Shown: positions 53,201 to 63,972, counted from the stretch's first letter. The stretch is DNA of 64,000 nt from Patella vulgata (GCF_932274485.2 NC_065887.2:44039201-44103200); one strand, 5' to 3'. Translations and numbers: made by a program. The notes: a model not told the origin generated them from the sequence alone.

Positions 53201-54368
53201 TTAATCTCTATCATTTAATATTTTTATCGTCAATATTATGTTTAACTTTGCGTATGTATGATGTATATATATATATCTGTGTTTGACATTTTAACTGTGT
53301 ATATACCCCCATTGGTTGTTTTATATTAATATCATATATATCTAGGGAGATGGGTTTTACATAGACTAAGCCTGTTCCCCAATCCCATTCAGACATTCTG
53401 AATAAAATATTGTGGGGTTCTTTTTAAAATATAGTTATCTCCCTTATATTGAGTGGACCCTTTTACGTTCCATGGCCGTAAGACTTTTAAAGATATTCAA
53501 GTGGGACTGTTGCAGATTTTAATACTATTTGATTTACAGTCAACTACAGTGAGATATTTATAAACAGTTGATATGATGGAATTGGTTACTTATTTGTATA
53601 ATTACAGTTCAAGGGATTAATATGGATTGTACATGTATTGTTGATGTAACACTAACTAACGCTACCACAATTCAAGTACGATCAGCATGGAACTTGACAT
53701 GCTTGTTGTTTGGACAACTGGGCTTTGATTTTCGGACTGACTTCGAATTTTAATATGACGTCACAATTTCAAGATGATTGTTTAAGAACACTATAAAGAT
53801 TGTCTTCCGCCATCAAAATGTCTGGTGTATTTGTATTTCAGCTGAGGGCCACGGTGGCTAAGTGGTAAGACGCTGGCTCGCTAGCCTGGTGGTCGGGTGT
53901 TCGATCCCTGCATTGACAGAGAAAGTTCATCCAGATTTTCTGGCGTGGTTCCCTCTTGTTTATGATGCAGGGCAGAGGGCCTGACAAGGACAGCTGTCTA
54001 GTCGTTCGGATGTGACGAAAACCCGGGGTCCCGTATACACATTGACGTGCACGTAAAAGATCCCTTGACAATTGGAATTCGATATAAGAGTACGCCGTAG
54101 TACCGCTGTCCGCGCAAAATTTCAGTCTTCATTAGCCCATCGAGCAGAACAGTAGGACGTTAAACCCCATTTGATTTTTTGTATTTCAGCAAAACCAAAT
54201 TCTGGTGGAGCTGATTGTAATTCAGAAGGTGATTGGTATAAACATCGTGATTTCTGGTTGATTAAAGATGGCTGTAATACCTGTTATTGTTTGATGCCAG
54301 GTAACTTCCGGGGATATCAAGTCTGTACAACCACAGATTGTTCATTCATTAATCACCATATTGGATAG
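50172..54368 (+). CDS. Small secreted protein with two VWC/pacifastin-like repeats (3 exons)
   Basis: Three exons in matching phase encode 122 residues: a signal peptide and two related Cys modules sharing a DGCNTCxC / EGCNTCxC core. Module 1 is ECIYDRTVHHVGDVWTTVEG then CNTCRCTATGMICSFQDC. Module 2 is DCNSEGDWYKHRDFWLIKDG then CNTCYCLMPGNFRGYQVCTT and TDC. The C...W...GCNTCxC...C-x(3,4)-C order recalls pacifastin-type protease inhibitors and single VWC modules, but the first spacing is longer than in pacifastins. An extracellular role is likely and the target unknown. Exon 2's acceptor lies in a local tandem duplication. Exon 3's acceptor is carried by the target duplication of a SINE. Intron 2 also holds a LINE fragment. 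Confidence 0.8.
50415..50574 (+). mobile_element. SINE family A, 5'-truncated
   Basis: TACATTGGCGTGCACGTAAA, CAGTTGGAATTCGATATAAG, GCGCCGCTGCCCGGGCAA and GGGGTTAAACCCCATTT match the family's 3' half. It lies in intron 1 of the VWC-like gene. Confidence 0.85.
51173..51375 (+). repeat. Tandemly repeated acceptor region of VWC-like exon 2
   Basis: TATATTTACAGGTCATCTAG occurs with AG ends at 51188, 51284 and 51350. GTCATCTAGTTACA(A/G) also repeats at 15 bp within each copy. Only the third leads into the Cys module; the others reach TGA after about 15-25 codons. Confidence 0.93.
51351..51506 (+). CDS. VWC-like gene exon 2: first Cys module
   Basis: After ATATTTACAG, two bases complete Gly, then HLVTSANTECIYDRTVHHVG continues to CSFQDCDKQRF and one base, with donor G|GTGAGC. 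It is 156 nt. Six Cys are present. Confidence 0.83.
52042..53405 (+). mobile_element. LINE 3' fragment, same family as 32950-35260, split by an insertion
   Basis: CTACGCACTATTTGTGGGGT at about 52045 and TACGAAGATAAAGTAAAGAA at about 52732 match the minus-strand LINE. The C-terminus encodes IHSRLRLRCSDLQGHKYLRH then DSPACLCGHIFEDPDHYLL, the usual LINE C-terminal Cys/His motif. A TGAATAAAAT end lies near 53405. About 480 bp of other DNA interrupts it. It lies in intron 2 of the VWC-like gene. Confidence 0.83.
52085..52576. mobile_element. Unclassified insertion within the LINE, 10-bp target duplication
   Basis: GGTACTAGCC occurs at 52075-52084 and again at 52567-52576, and the LINE reads on across it. 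The insert has no coding capacity, no poly(A) and at best TAG...CTA ends, so its class is unknown. Confidence 0.78.
53843..54177 (+). mobile_element. SINE family A, full length, inserted at a splice acceptor
   Basis: This is the reference copy. A box TGGCTAAGTGG is at 53855, B box GTTCGATCC near 53902, followed by GGCGTGGTTCCC, GTCGTTCGGATG, GCACGTAAAAGATCCC and GGACGTTAAACCCCATTTG. TTTGTATTTCAGC flanks it (53830-53842 and 54178-54190) as a 13-bp target duplication. Confidence 0.95.
54190..54368 (+). CDS. VWC-like gene exon 3: second Cys module and stop
   Basis: After TGTATTTCAG, two bases complete Ala, then KPNSGGADCNSEGDWYKHRD continues to TDCSFINHHIG and TAG. The acceptor is directly abutted by the 3' end of a SINE. 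Confidence 0.83.
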
Positions 54369-54489
54369 ATTCATAAAAACAAAGAACAAGATCGCTTTAA
54401 TTTGAGTGAAAAATAAAAGTCCTCATTTATTTTGTTATCGTCTTTCTCTGTTAAATGTAATTAATTTCTAGATAATTTGTGTTTTGCGC

Positions 54490-54615
54490 ATTCAATAGTC
54501 CATGTCAAATAGGCAGGGTGCGCATTGATAGTATGAGTCAAATAGGCAGGGTGCGCATTGATAGTATGAGTCAAATAGACAGGGTGTTGCGCATTTGATA
54601 GTATGAGCTAAAAAG
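54490..54615 (+). repeat. ~37-bp tandem repeat, 3 copies
   Basis: GTCAAATAGGCAGGGTGCGC plus ATTGATAGTATGA recurs downstream of the VWC-like gene's stop. Confidence 0.88.
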
Positions 54616-54714
54616 GCCGTGTGTAGTATAGTGCCAACTGTCTAACAAGAACACAGATTGAACGAGGTTTATTGTCTCGTCAAACACAGCAGCGTTTACC
54701 TGCAGTATGCTAAT

Positions 54715-54945
54715 TGTACGCTGGGGGATTCAGTTTGATGGTCCTATCTGAATGACTAAGCACACTTTCCGTTTTCGCCTTGCGGGCGCCACACTGACAA
54801 GTTTGAACCGGGATCGAAAAATCACGACCATTGTTCTTGACCCACGTCTCGATTCCAACCCAACATATTCTTGTCGAGATACCGCGACCCCATGTAGCGA
54901 GACAAACCGCTGTTGTCCTGCTGCTCGAGTATCGCGAACCCACGT
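54715..54945 (-). repeat. SINE-like fragment of the 18770-19210 type
   Basis: CTATCTGAATGACTAAGCAC, a TTTCCGTTTTCGCC block and TTTGAACCGGGATCGAAA (B-box-like on the minus strand) suggest a third tRNA-headed family. Confidence 0.45.
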
Positions 54946-54952
54946 GTGACGT

Positions 54953-55242
54953 GAGAGAGAGCGGGAGAGAAATGGGGTTTAACGTCCACTCGACACAAAC
55001 TAGGTCATTTCGGGACTAACATATGGTTCAATTTTATTTCCATAATTTGCTTGCGCGTAGGGGTCTTTAGCAGTGGGAGGAAACCGGAGAACCCGGAGAA
55101 AACCCACGAGGTTGGACAGGCGACTCCTTGTCACGTACAACCGGGGAATCGAAACCACGCCAGCTGACTCAATGACAGACTTTATGATACAGTGCGCACG
55201 TGCTAACCATTCAGCCATCCAAGCCCCCCCCCCCCCCACGTG
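54953..55242 (-). mobile_element. SINE family B, full length, minus strand
   Basis: From a GAGAGAG tail and AAATGGGGTTTAACGTCCAC to the head complement CTAACCATTCAGCCATCC. CGTGTGACGT flanks both sides (54943-54952 and 55243-55252) as a 10-bp target duplication. A long C run ends the head side. Confidence 0.93.
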
Positions 55243-55252
55243 CGTGTGACGT

Positions 55253-56205
55253 AGCGAGACAAACCGCTGTTGCCCCGGGAAGAAATATTATCAGGTTATT
55301 GGGTGTGGCTGATACAGGTCTGGATACAGTAGACTACTAATAATACGAACATGGACATATTGATTTATATTAAAATATAAACAGGAATTTATGTTTTATA
55401 ACAATCTAATTAAATAAAGACTCTTTAATCTCACCAAAATCTCTAGTTGTAAATGTAACCATGGTAACTAGATGAATTACATCAAGATACATTAATAGAT
55501 TCCTATATTAGATTAAAGTTTTGAAATCAGATTATTCTCTTAAAAACAGTGACCTTGATATAACCATCATAACACAGATAAATAAGGACATATTCAAGGT
55601 TTTTATTTCTGGGTCCAAATCTTATATAAATTATTATCTAGACATTTAATCACATGACAAGCCTATGTTTATACCAGACTAAAGTTAAGAAACATATACA
55701 AGCTAGGGATTAAAATAATTATATAATAATATTTGATAAGGACGAGACAGAAGATGATATAAACATGGCAGGAACACCGGTTAACTATAATTACATAATA
55801 TTAAGTATAAACTCAAACAGTTAAAAGACTTGAAAGATATATATTTAGACATTGGTCAAATTGAATGTTAATTAATATGTCTACAACGTTACAACTTGTA
55901 CTAGTAAGTAAGTGAAGACTAACTACACAGCCTTGTCTCTGGTGCAGGACAGTAGACCTAGCAAGGGATCTGTGTCTTCGAATAGGATAAAAGAATACTA
56001 AAGTCCTGTGTATATGTTGGCATACAGTATTGAGAAGAAATACTGCTATAAAATAACCATGCTGATATATAATATAGACTGATCTGTACACAGTAAATGA
56101 GTAGGTTAAACGCGAGATGTCGCCGTTGCAGATTATGTTGGGTTTTTTTTTTTATCTAATATTCCTGCAGAACCCAATTTAATGTATACATCATTTCCCC
56201 TTCAA
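55253..56205. other. Intergenic, no gene seen
   Basis: AT-rich DNA without supported features. Confidence 0.4.
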
Positions 56206-56214
56206 TTATGAAAG

Positions 56215-56940
56215 TGAGGTGCTGTCTGTAACATCACCAACCCCTATCATGTACCTGCTATCATAGCTCCTCTCGCTGTCTGTAACACGACCAACCTGCT
56301 ATCATACCCCCTCTCGCTGTCTGTAACACCATCAACCTCTATCATAGCTCCTCTCGCTGTCTGTAACACCACCATCCTGCTATCATAGCTCCTCTCGCCG
56401 TCTGTAACACCACCAACCTGCTATCATACCTCCTCTCGCTGTCTGTAAAACCACCAACCTCTATCATAGCGCCTCTCGCTGTCTGTAACACCACCAACCT
56501 GCTATCATAGTAGCTCTCGCTGTCTGTAACACCACCAACCTGCTATCATAGCTCCTCTCGCTGTCTGTAACACCACCATCCTGCTATCATAGCTCCTCTC
56601 GCCGTCTGTAACACCACCACCCTGCTATCAGACCTCCTCTCGCTGTCTGTAAAACCACCAACCTCTATCATAGCGCCTCTCGCTGTCTGTAACACCACCA
56701 ACCTGCTATCATAGTAGCTCTCGCTGTCTGTAACACCACCAACCTGCTATCATAGCTCCTCTCGCTGTCTGTAACACCACCAACCTGCTATCATACCTCC
56801 TCTCGCTGTCTGTTACACGACCAACCTGCTATCATAGCCCCTCTCGCTGTCTGTAACACCACCAACCTGCTATCATAGCTTCTCACGCTGTCTGTGACAC
56901 CACCAACCTACTATCATGTACCTGCTATCACAGCTCCTCT
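56215..56940 (+). repeat. ~41-bp minisatellite, about 17 copies
   Basis: CTCTCGCTGTCTGTAACACC plus ACCAACCTGCTATCATAGCT recurs. Groups of several units are themselves repeated (compare 56440-56560 with 56640-56760), showing higher-order duplication. Confidence 0.95.
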
Positions 56941-57054
56941 GAATACTGGATCGAAAACTATTTTAGGAACTTATGCTGCTTTGTTTGTTTACAATCAGTG
57001 ATAGTTCCTCTTATAATATAACGTCAAGGTTGGCATATTATTATTATTTTTTTT

Positions 57055-57265
57055 TTTGAAGAAGAAGAAGAAGAAAAAACGGCCGGGAGGGGGGTTTAAT
57101 TGCCCCATCGACACAATATTTCACTGATTTTGAGACAAACTTGCCTGGACAGCGACGTGTGTCGTGTACTCGTCCTTGTCAGCCCCTCGGATTCCTGGCC
57201 GGGTAGGAAATCTTCCGAATGTTCTTCTCGGTACACGTTGTGATTCGAACCCGAAACATTCCAAT
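57055..57265 (-). repeat. Possible tRNA-derived SINE fragment
   Basis: GGGGGGTTTAATTGCCCCAT and TGTGATTCGAACCCGAAACA (a B-box-like stretch) bracket about 200 bp with a GAAGAAGAAG run at one end. Confidence 0.4.
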
Positions 57266-57639
57266 TGCACTTCAGATTAAACATGGTGGAAACTGTTTCA
57301 TTAAAAGATAATGTATTTTTTAAAAAAAATAATAATGAACGACAACGACTGGTTTCTTCTTATTAGTTATATGACAATAATTATACATGACGATGGTTGT
57401 GGGTTGTTGTTTACTCAATGTATATTTACCATCAGTAGACAGTTGATATTAGAATGGTATTTAGACAGAGGGAAAACATTATTACACATGGTGTTATATA
57501 GAGTGACAGGAAATAGATGTACATGTTCTTATAACCACACCCTTCTATATATATATCAAATATCTAACTGAAATAAATGACTTAACGGTGTATTTTGCTA
57601 CCACCGTTTTGATTATATCGTTAGCGGTTTCAATCATAG

Positions 57640-57895
57640 ACATACTAATAATGTATTATTAAGTATATCTATGGTTTCAACGTTTTAATTATAACTTCAT
57701 CGAATTCGACGTTTTTGATTATAACGTCATCGATTTCAGCAGTTTTGATTATAACGTTATCGATTTCAACGTTTTAATTATAACGTCATCGATTTCAGCA
57801 TTTAGATTATAACGTCATCGATTTCGGCACATTTTGATTATAACGTCGTCGGTTTCAACATTTTGATTATAACGTCAACGATTTCATACTTTTGA
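57640..57895 (+). repeat. ~30-bp minisatellite, about 8 copies
   Basis: ATTATAACGTCATCGATTTC plus AGCATTTTG recurs with drift. Confidence 0.9.
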
Positions 57896-59337
57896 CTTTT
57901 ACATAAAGTCTTTAACTGTTTAAAAATTAAGTCATGTTTTAACGTGTTCAAGTTAAACCTACAAAATTTCATGGTAATATCATTTCATCATTTCAATAAA
58001 TCTCCATTCAGTCACCTGGTTATCCCGGTGAATACAGTAGTAAGTAATATTGTTGATAAAATGTAATTTATACAAAGATTAATGTACTCATGATGTATGG
58101 AATCTGTCAGTGGGTTCAACCCAGGAATAACAATAGCCAGTTAGATTACTGATGTATCACATTTCATAGAGGAACTGACAGATACATGCCCCGAATAACT
58201 AGACTATAGTCATGATTATCATGCCTTGAATAACTGACCTGTAGGAATGTCAATGTTTACATGGTTGGCTTCGTATGAAGTAAAATATACTTACTGATCA
58301 AAACGTTTGACAGTACTAAATTTGTTTCTTTTTACATTTTTTCCTTCCAAAATTCAGCTCAAAAACTGAATTTTGTCTGAAATTATGATGCTTCTGACGA
58401 CAAAAAAAAGCTGCACTAATAAAACCCGAACGTTCTTTAAATCAAATAACCGGCAACCAATAAATTTTCAATAAATACAATAGCGAGATGAGAGACAGGA
58501 CTTCCTGGTCGTTCCTTTTAAACTGCAATATAAAAATACCGCTCTACCTACTTCTCTTCTAAGGCTTTTTGTCCTCCTAATTCTTGTTTGTTCATCAAAG
58601 TGTTTCATTTCTCGCTACATCTAACACAAATTATACATGTACTAACCCAACACCATTGTCAAGTAGAAAACGACTTAAGTGGTGAATATTTTGAAACAAT
58701 GTGTTATAGATATATTAATCAATGGCTCGCAGCGTTAAAAATACGGTCTCTCATATATATATATTTTTAAAGGATTCCGTTACGACACAGTATCCAGAGA
58801 TGAAAGTTAGTGTCTTATAGTCCAATAAATATATCTATAATATAGGTAGGTCCAGTGAGCGTATTAATACATGTCTGTTTTAAATAATACTATACAGACC
58901 AGGTGATCTGTAATAACTCTTGTATTATTTCAATATGGTGATATGTAGACAGTAAATATGAGTTCCGGTCGACGGTATGTCAATCATTTATACATGATAT
59001 ATGATATTTCCAATACACCTTGTAAATCCGGCCAGTTTTCACAACAAAAGGGTGGAGAACATATCAGAAAACTAGTCTACTGTGTGAAATAAGACTAACC
59101 GTTTACTTTTATTCCAAATGTCAAGCCAGGGGTCAATCCATTATCTGTTAAATAGAAGATGTCCCTTTTCGGGTGAATTGATGATCTAGAGGGGACGCAG
59201 TCCAACACAGTTTTAGGACCGCTCATTTCCTGTCCTAAATTGCCTGGACCGGCCCTAGTACCAATATCCACAAAATGTCCCTAATTAGTTTTTGTTTTAA
59301 GGAGTGTGTAACTAGGCAACCAGCAATTGAAAATAGA
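57896..59337. other. Intergenic, no gene seen
   Basis: No supported exon or element. AT-rich. Confidence 0.4.
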
Positions 59338-59519
59338 TGAGAGAGAGAGAGATGGGGTTTAACGTCCACTTGACACAAACTAGGTCATTTCGGGACTAAC
59401 ATATGGTTCAGTTTTATTTCAATAATTCGCTTGCTCGTAGGGGTTTTTAGCAGTGGGAGGAAACTGGAGGACCCGGAGAAAACCCTACTCGTTGTCACGT
59501 ACAAGCGGGGGAATCGAAT
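59338..59519 (-). mobile_element. SINE family B, 5' part missing
   Basis: A GAGAGAG tail, GATGGGGTTTAACGTCCACT, the ATTCGCTTGCTCGTAGGGGT block and AGTGGGAGGAAACTGGAGGA are present. Part of the core is deleted (AAAACCC joins CTACTCGTTGTCACG). Confidence 0.88.
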
Positions 59520-59599
59520 AGTGATTTGTCATATACTCTTAAAAAGAATACTGTTGTTACAACATGGTAGTATCATCTCTTATATATTATGTTCCTTAT

Positions 59600-59662
59600 C
59601 CAAGCTTAGATCACCGATACATGGTACACCAATACATGGTACACCAATACATGGTACACATA
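59600..59662 (+). repeat. ACCAATACATGGTAC 15-bp repeat
   Basis: Three to four copies. Another occurrence lies just after the SINE at 60040. Confidence 0.88.
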
Positions 59663-59705
59663 GCATTTGGTTAATGGCGAGCGGAGGGAGTATCGTCACC
59701 AATAC

Positions 59706-60034
59706 GCTAGCCTGGAGGTCGGGTGTTCGATCCCTGCATTGGCCGAGAAAGTTCATCCCGATTTTCCGACGTGGTTTCCCCTTGTCAGTGATGCAGGACA
59801 GAGGGCCTGGCAAGGACAGCTGTCTAGTCCTTCGGATGAGACGAAAAACCGAGGTCCCGTGTAAACATTGGAATGCACGTTAAAGATCCCTTGGCAGTTG
59901 GAATTCGATATAAGAGTAGGCGATAGTGCCGCTGCCCGGGCAAAATTTCCCTCATAGCACACTGTATGGCGTATGCCCGTCTTCATTAGCCCAGTATAGG
60001 AGCAGAACAGTAGGACGTTAAACCCCATTTCATT
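59706..60034 (+). mobile_element. SINE family A, head partly lost, 13-bp target duplication
   Basis: GCTAGCCTGGAGGTCGGGTG and the B box, then the whole body to GGACGTTAAACCCCATTTCA. TCGTCACCAATAC flanks it (59693-59705 and 60035-60047). The A-box half of the head is absent within an intact duplication, so truncation happened during insertion. Confidence 0.93.
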
Positions 60035-60407
60035 TCGTCACCAATACATGGTACACATAACATTTGGTTAGCGGCGAGAGGAGAGGTTCTCGTCATCAAT
60101 GTATAGTACATATAGCATTTGGTTAGCGGTGAGTTGAGCGAGTCTCTCGTCACCAATGTATACCCCTCAGATCATCAAAAACTCACCAAGTAATATTTGG
60201 TAATTTTTTCGTTTAGACATGTTTATTTTTTTTTACACGTGGATAAAAAAAAATAAAACTATAATTAATTTGAAGAGGGGTGACCATGATTTGTATTTGT
60301 GAACTCTTTTTAGACAGATATCCAGAAACCCAAGACAGACGTAACTTACACAAAATGAAAATAAATCACAATTTGAATTGTTTTATAAAAAACCAAATGC
60401 GTTATCT

Positions 60408-60556
60408 ATCGATATATAAAGCTGTACTATATATAACGTGTTTATATAAGAAGGTGTATAGCATGGGTTGGGGTTAATATGTGATATATAAAGCTGTACT
60501 ATATATGACGTGTATATATAAGAAGGTGTACAGCATGGGTTGGGGTTAATATGTGA
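60408..60556 (+). repeat. ~74-bp direct duplication
   Basis: GATATATAAAGCTGTACTAT and GCATGGGTTGGGGTTAATAT occur twice with a few changes. Confidence 0.88.
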
Positions 60557-60754
60557 TTTATTTCTGTTAAGGGAATTATCAATCGATAATCAACAGGGAT
60601 GTGTGTGTGTGAGTAGCTAAAACCAGTAGAGTGTAAAGTAATTGATATAACACGACACATTCCTCTCTCATTCTCTCTTTCTTTACTTGTCCAAATCAAT
60701 ATTACCAATAGTCCCCATCTTCGTTACACAATAACATACGATTGTCGTCCCACA

Positions 60755-60955
60755 TACCCTCCACTTTTTGGCAGGTTAGACGTTCCAGTAGACGTATGAC
60801 ATTGTGTTGGCAGGTTAGACGTTCCAGTAGACGTATGACATTGTGTTGGTAGGTTAGTTGGTCGTTTCAGTAGACGAATGACATTGTGTTGGTAGGTTAG
60901 TTGGACGTTCCAGTAGACGTATGACATTGTGTTGGTAGGTTAGTTGGTTGTTTCA
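60755..60955 (+). repeat. Minisatellite of GTTGGTAGGTTAGTTGGACG type
   Basis: AGTAGACGTATGACATTGTG recurs about every 46-58 bp, four copies. Confidence 0.88.
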
Positions 60956-60956
60956 A

Positions 60957-61190
60957 TTGGTGGGTCGTTTCAGTAGTAGTGCGACTGCGACACTATCGGT
61001 GGGTTGGCTATTTCACTGGTCGTGCGACACTATCGGTGGATTGGCTGTTTCACTGGTCGTGCGACACTATCGGTGGGTTGGCTGCTTCACTGGTCGTGCG
61101 ACACTATCGGTGAGTTGGCTGTTCCACTGGTCGTGGGACACTATCAGTAGACTGGCTGTTTCACTGTCCATGGGACACCATCATGATATT
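60957..61190 (+). repeat. ~45-bp minisatellite, about 5 copies
   Basis: TCACTGGTCGTGCGACACTA plus TCGGTGGGTTGGCTGTT recurs. Confidence 0.9.
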
Positions 61191-61532
61191 CGAAGATGCT
61201 TTTTTTTTTATTCTATATTCGTATTTGTTCTATGACTGCAATTTAAATTTTCCTTTTTTCCACCTTCTAATATCTAACAATTTGTCGTCAAGCCGTATGT
61301 TTTAAATTAAAAAAAACCAAAACATTTCAGGTCGACGCACAAGAAAATACGAGAATAGAAAAACGTGATAAGACTTTCGACAGAAATAGGTTTTGGAGAG
61401 CAGTACTGACAACTGGTTTTTATTTAGAGTTGATATTAACATTGATTAACCTATATATAACATTGATGTTCTTCAACCAAATTGATTTCGTATATTTTGT
61501 ACGACGGCGGTTCGGTGAGCATGCCACTGTCA

Positions 61533-61835
61533 CACTAAACAGTGGTGCAGAAAGAGGGTATGACAAGCAGAAGCATATCTAGTCGTTCGGGTGGGATGAA
61601 ATGCCACGGCACCGGGTATACCACGGACAGAACGTATACCACGATTGGTGCAGGGGTGTGTGTGTGGGGGGGGGGGGTTGTCAACACATGATTTTCCCAT
61701 GTCAGGGGTACAGGTAGGGTGGTCTGTCAGTGGTGCAACGAATACCGATGTCGTAGAACACTGTATGACGTATGCCCATCTTCATTATCCCGGTTGGTGT
61801 AGAAAAGCAAGATGTTAAAACTACATTTCATTATA
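61533..61835 (+). mobile_element. Old SINE family A copy, heavily changed
   Basis: AGTGGTGCAGAAAGAGGGTA, CTAGTCGTTCGGGTGGGATG, CACTGTATGACGTATGCCCA and a GATGTTAAAACTACATTTCA end keep the family order. An inserted G run and other sequence interrupt the middle. Confidence 0.7.
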
Positions 61836-62445
61836 GTGACACGGTCATCTAATTCATATAGTCATACTGTTATTTAATTCAGTATAGTCATACGGTCATT
61901 TAATTCATTTTCATATATTACAGTGATACGATTATCTACTTTATTTTTAGATATTACGGTTTGATGCCAGATGTTCCTCTATTTGGATGACCTAATTATT
62001 GTATTAGAGTCCATGAAATGTCTAGTAGCAGAGATATTGTGCATATAATCCAATCATTATAATCGATATCCTATGATCAATCAGATTGTTTCTTACATAA
62101 TCAATATTCTACATGATCACCCTAATTGTTATTAGATCAACGAGCGTGCATGTATCATAATGGTGGCACTTTGATTCTACTAGTTCGTTCTTCAAGGGTG
62201 TAATTAATATAAGTTAGATGCAACTATTACAGACTCGTGCGTAATAGGGGGTTACAATTCTACGAGTCGGTTCCTGGCAGTGTAAAATATAGGTCGAATA
62301 TAACTATGGCGTCATAATCTATTTGGGTTAAAAGTACGAGATGAGTTTAAGTCAAGGTTAAAGATAGGATATTTTATACAACCTCTAACACACATTTAAT
62401 AATAGGTAAAACTCACACTCGTAGCTTGAGGTTAAAACTGAATTC
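61836..62445. other. Intergenic, no gene seen
   Basis: Only short repeats of ATACGGTCATTTAATTCA type at 61848-61950. Confidence 0.4.
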
Positions 62446-62449
62446 CAAG

Positions 62450-62630
62450 TTAAAAACTAACTGAGACTCGTAGGTTCAATGTAAAGACTGAGACTGGATA
62501 GCAATTGAGACTCGTAGGTTCAATGTAAAGACTGAGACTGGATAGCAATTGAGACTCGTAGGTTCAATGTAAAGACTGAGACTGGGTACAAACTGAGACT
62601 TGAAGGTTCAAGGTAAAAACTGTGACGCAC
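62450..62630 (+). repeat. ~44-bp minisatellite, about 4 copies
   Basis: TGAGACTCGTAGGTTCAATG plus TAAAGACTGAGACTGG recurs. Confidence 0.93.
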
Positions 62631-62789
62631 CTGTTCTAGACAAAAGAAAAGAGCATGGGCAATCATGTGAGAGGGAAAGCCAATGTAAACATGGATCTCT
62701 AGTTACTAGTAAATATCTACAAATAATACTCCCTGATTACCAGAAGCAGGGGTGTAGTACACGAGGTAGATAGTACAATCCGAACTCCG

Positions 62790-62872
62790 TCCTGCACCAG
62801 GTTGGGAAGTCTCCAGAAATCCTCTCGGCCAACACCGGGATCGAATCCGAGACCTCCTGGTAGTGGATTAGT
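62790..62872 (-). mobile_element. SINE family A head fragment
   Basis: The minus strand reads CCAGGAGGTCTCGGATTCGA (B-box region), then a GGTGTTGGCCGAGAGG block and GGTGCAGGACGGAG, in family order. Confidence 0.65.
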
Positions 62873-62924
62873 AATGATTATTTGCTCAGATACATATGTC
62901 TATAACTATAGACCAAAAACAGAC

Positions 62925-63235
62925 ATCATAATATTTTCTATCGTGTAATATTGTTGTATATACCATAGGTTAACATGCTGTCTACTGTGGAATATTGTTG
63001 TATATACCATAGGTTAACATGCTGTCTACTGTGTAATATTGTTGTATATACTATAGGTTAACATGCTGTCTACTGTGTAATAATGTTGTATATACCATAG
63101 GTTAACATGCTGTCTACTGTGTAATATTGTTGTATATACCATAGGTTAACATGCTGTCTACTGTGTAATATTGTTGTATATACCATAGGTTAACATGCTG
63201 TATACTGTGTAATATTGTTATATATACCATAGGCT
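62925..63235 (+). repeat. 46-bp minisatellite, 6-7 copies
   Basis: CTGTGTAATATTGTTGTATA plus TACCATAGGTTAACATGCTG recurs almost without change, so it is recent. Confidence 0.95.
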
Positions 63236-63529
63236 AATATATGTCTCACTATAACAAATATAAAAGTCATAAATACGAAGAACTTCTTGTAAGTTTAAAA
63301 TATTAGAGGGCGGATTCTGAGCAACAGGTATGATGCGCTTCAAAAATTATTACCCCAAGACGACCTCCAGTATCCCCAAACTCGGCGCAAATCAGTTACA
63401 ACCCTTTGGAAAGGATGTCCTAAAAATAATTTATAGATCGGCCGCGATTGTTGGGGATAAGATATTTATTTGTATGTAGATCTATACGGGTATATATACG
63501 TTTAGAACGAGCTGAATGGAATTTCCTAC

Positions 63530-63616
63530 CTTGGTTATTTTGGTATATAGATAACATCTGGTAACCAGCCTGGATGTAATCTGTATAGGTTATATTTGAA
63601 CTTATTCTACCCATGT
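63530..63616 (-). CDS. Possible exon of an unseen minus-strand gene
   Basis: An 87-nt stretch after TTATATCAG and before CAAG|GTAGGA reads MGRISSNITYTDYIQAGYQM then LSIYQNNQ, with balanced codon use and a length divisible by three. No partner exon is in the window and I do not recognise the sequence. It could be chance. Confidence 0.22.
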
Positions 63617-63809
63617 CTGATATAACCGTCATATAGATTAGATTAAATAACATTTTATATATCAAACCTGTTTTACTGACTCAAAAAATCTTCTACATTT
63701 TATACACAAATTCCCAACGATTAAATAACTTACGATGCAGAAACGTGACTCAAGTTATTAAAAGGCGAGGAGAGAATTTTTAGAGTTGGTGAATTGGGGC
63801 AATGTTGAG

Positions 63810-63972
63810 CGTAAGATAAGTTGGGGGTAAGGTGTGGTGTAAGGTGTAGAGAGCTGGGGGTAAGGTGTAGGGAGCTGGGGGTAAGGTGTGGTGTAAGGTG
63901 TAGAGAGTTGGGGATAAGGTGTGGTGTAAGGTGTAGAGAGTTGGGGGTAACGTGTGGTGTAACGTGTATTAT
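63810..63972 (+). repeat. GGTGTAGAGAGCTGGGGGTAA tandem repeat
   Basis: GTAAGGTGTGGTGTAAGGTG and GTAGAGAGTTGGGG units alternate to near the window end. Confidence 0.93.

Noticed and set aside
53843-53925. Possible functional tRNA gene (A and B boxes present)
   Set aside because: The stretch does not fold into a tRNA by eye and is joined to a SINE body repeated elsewhere in the window.
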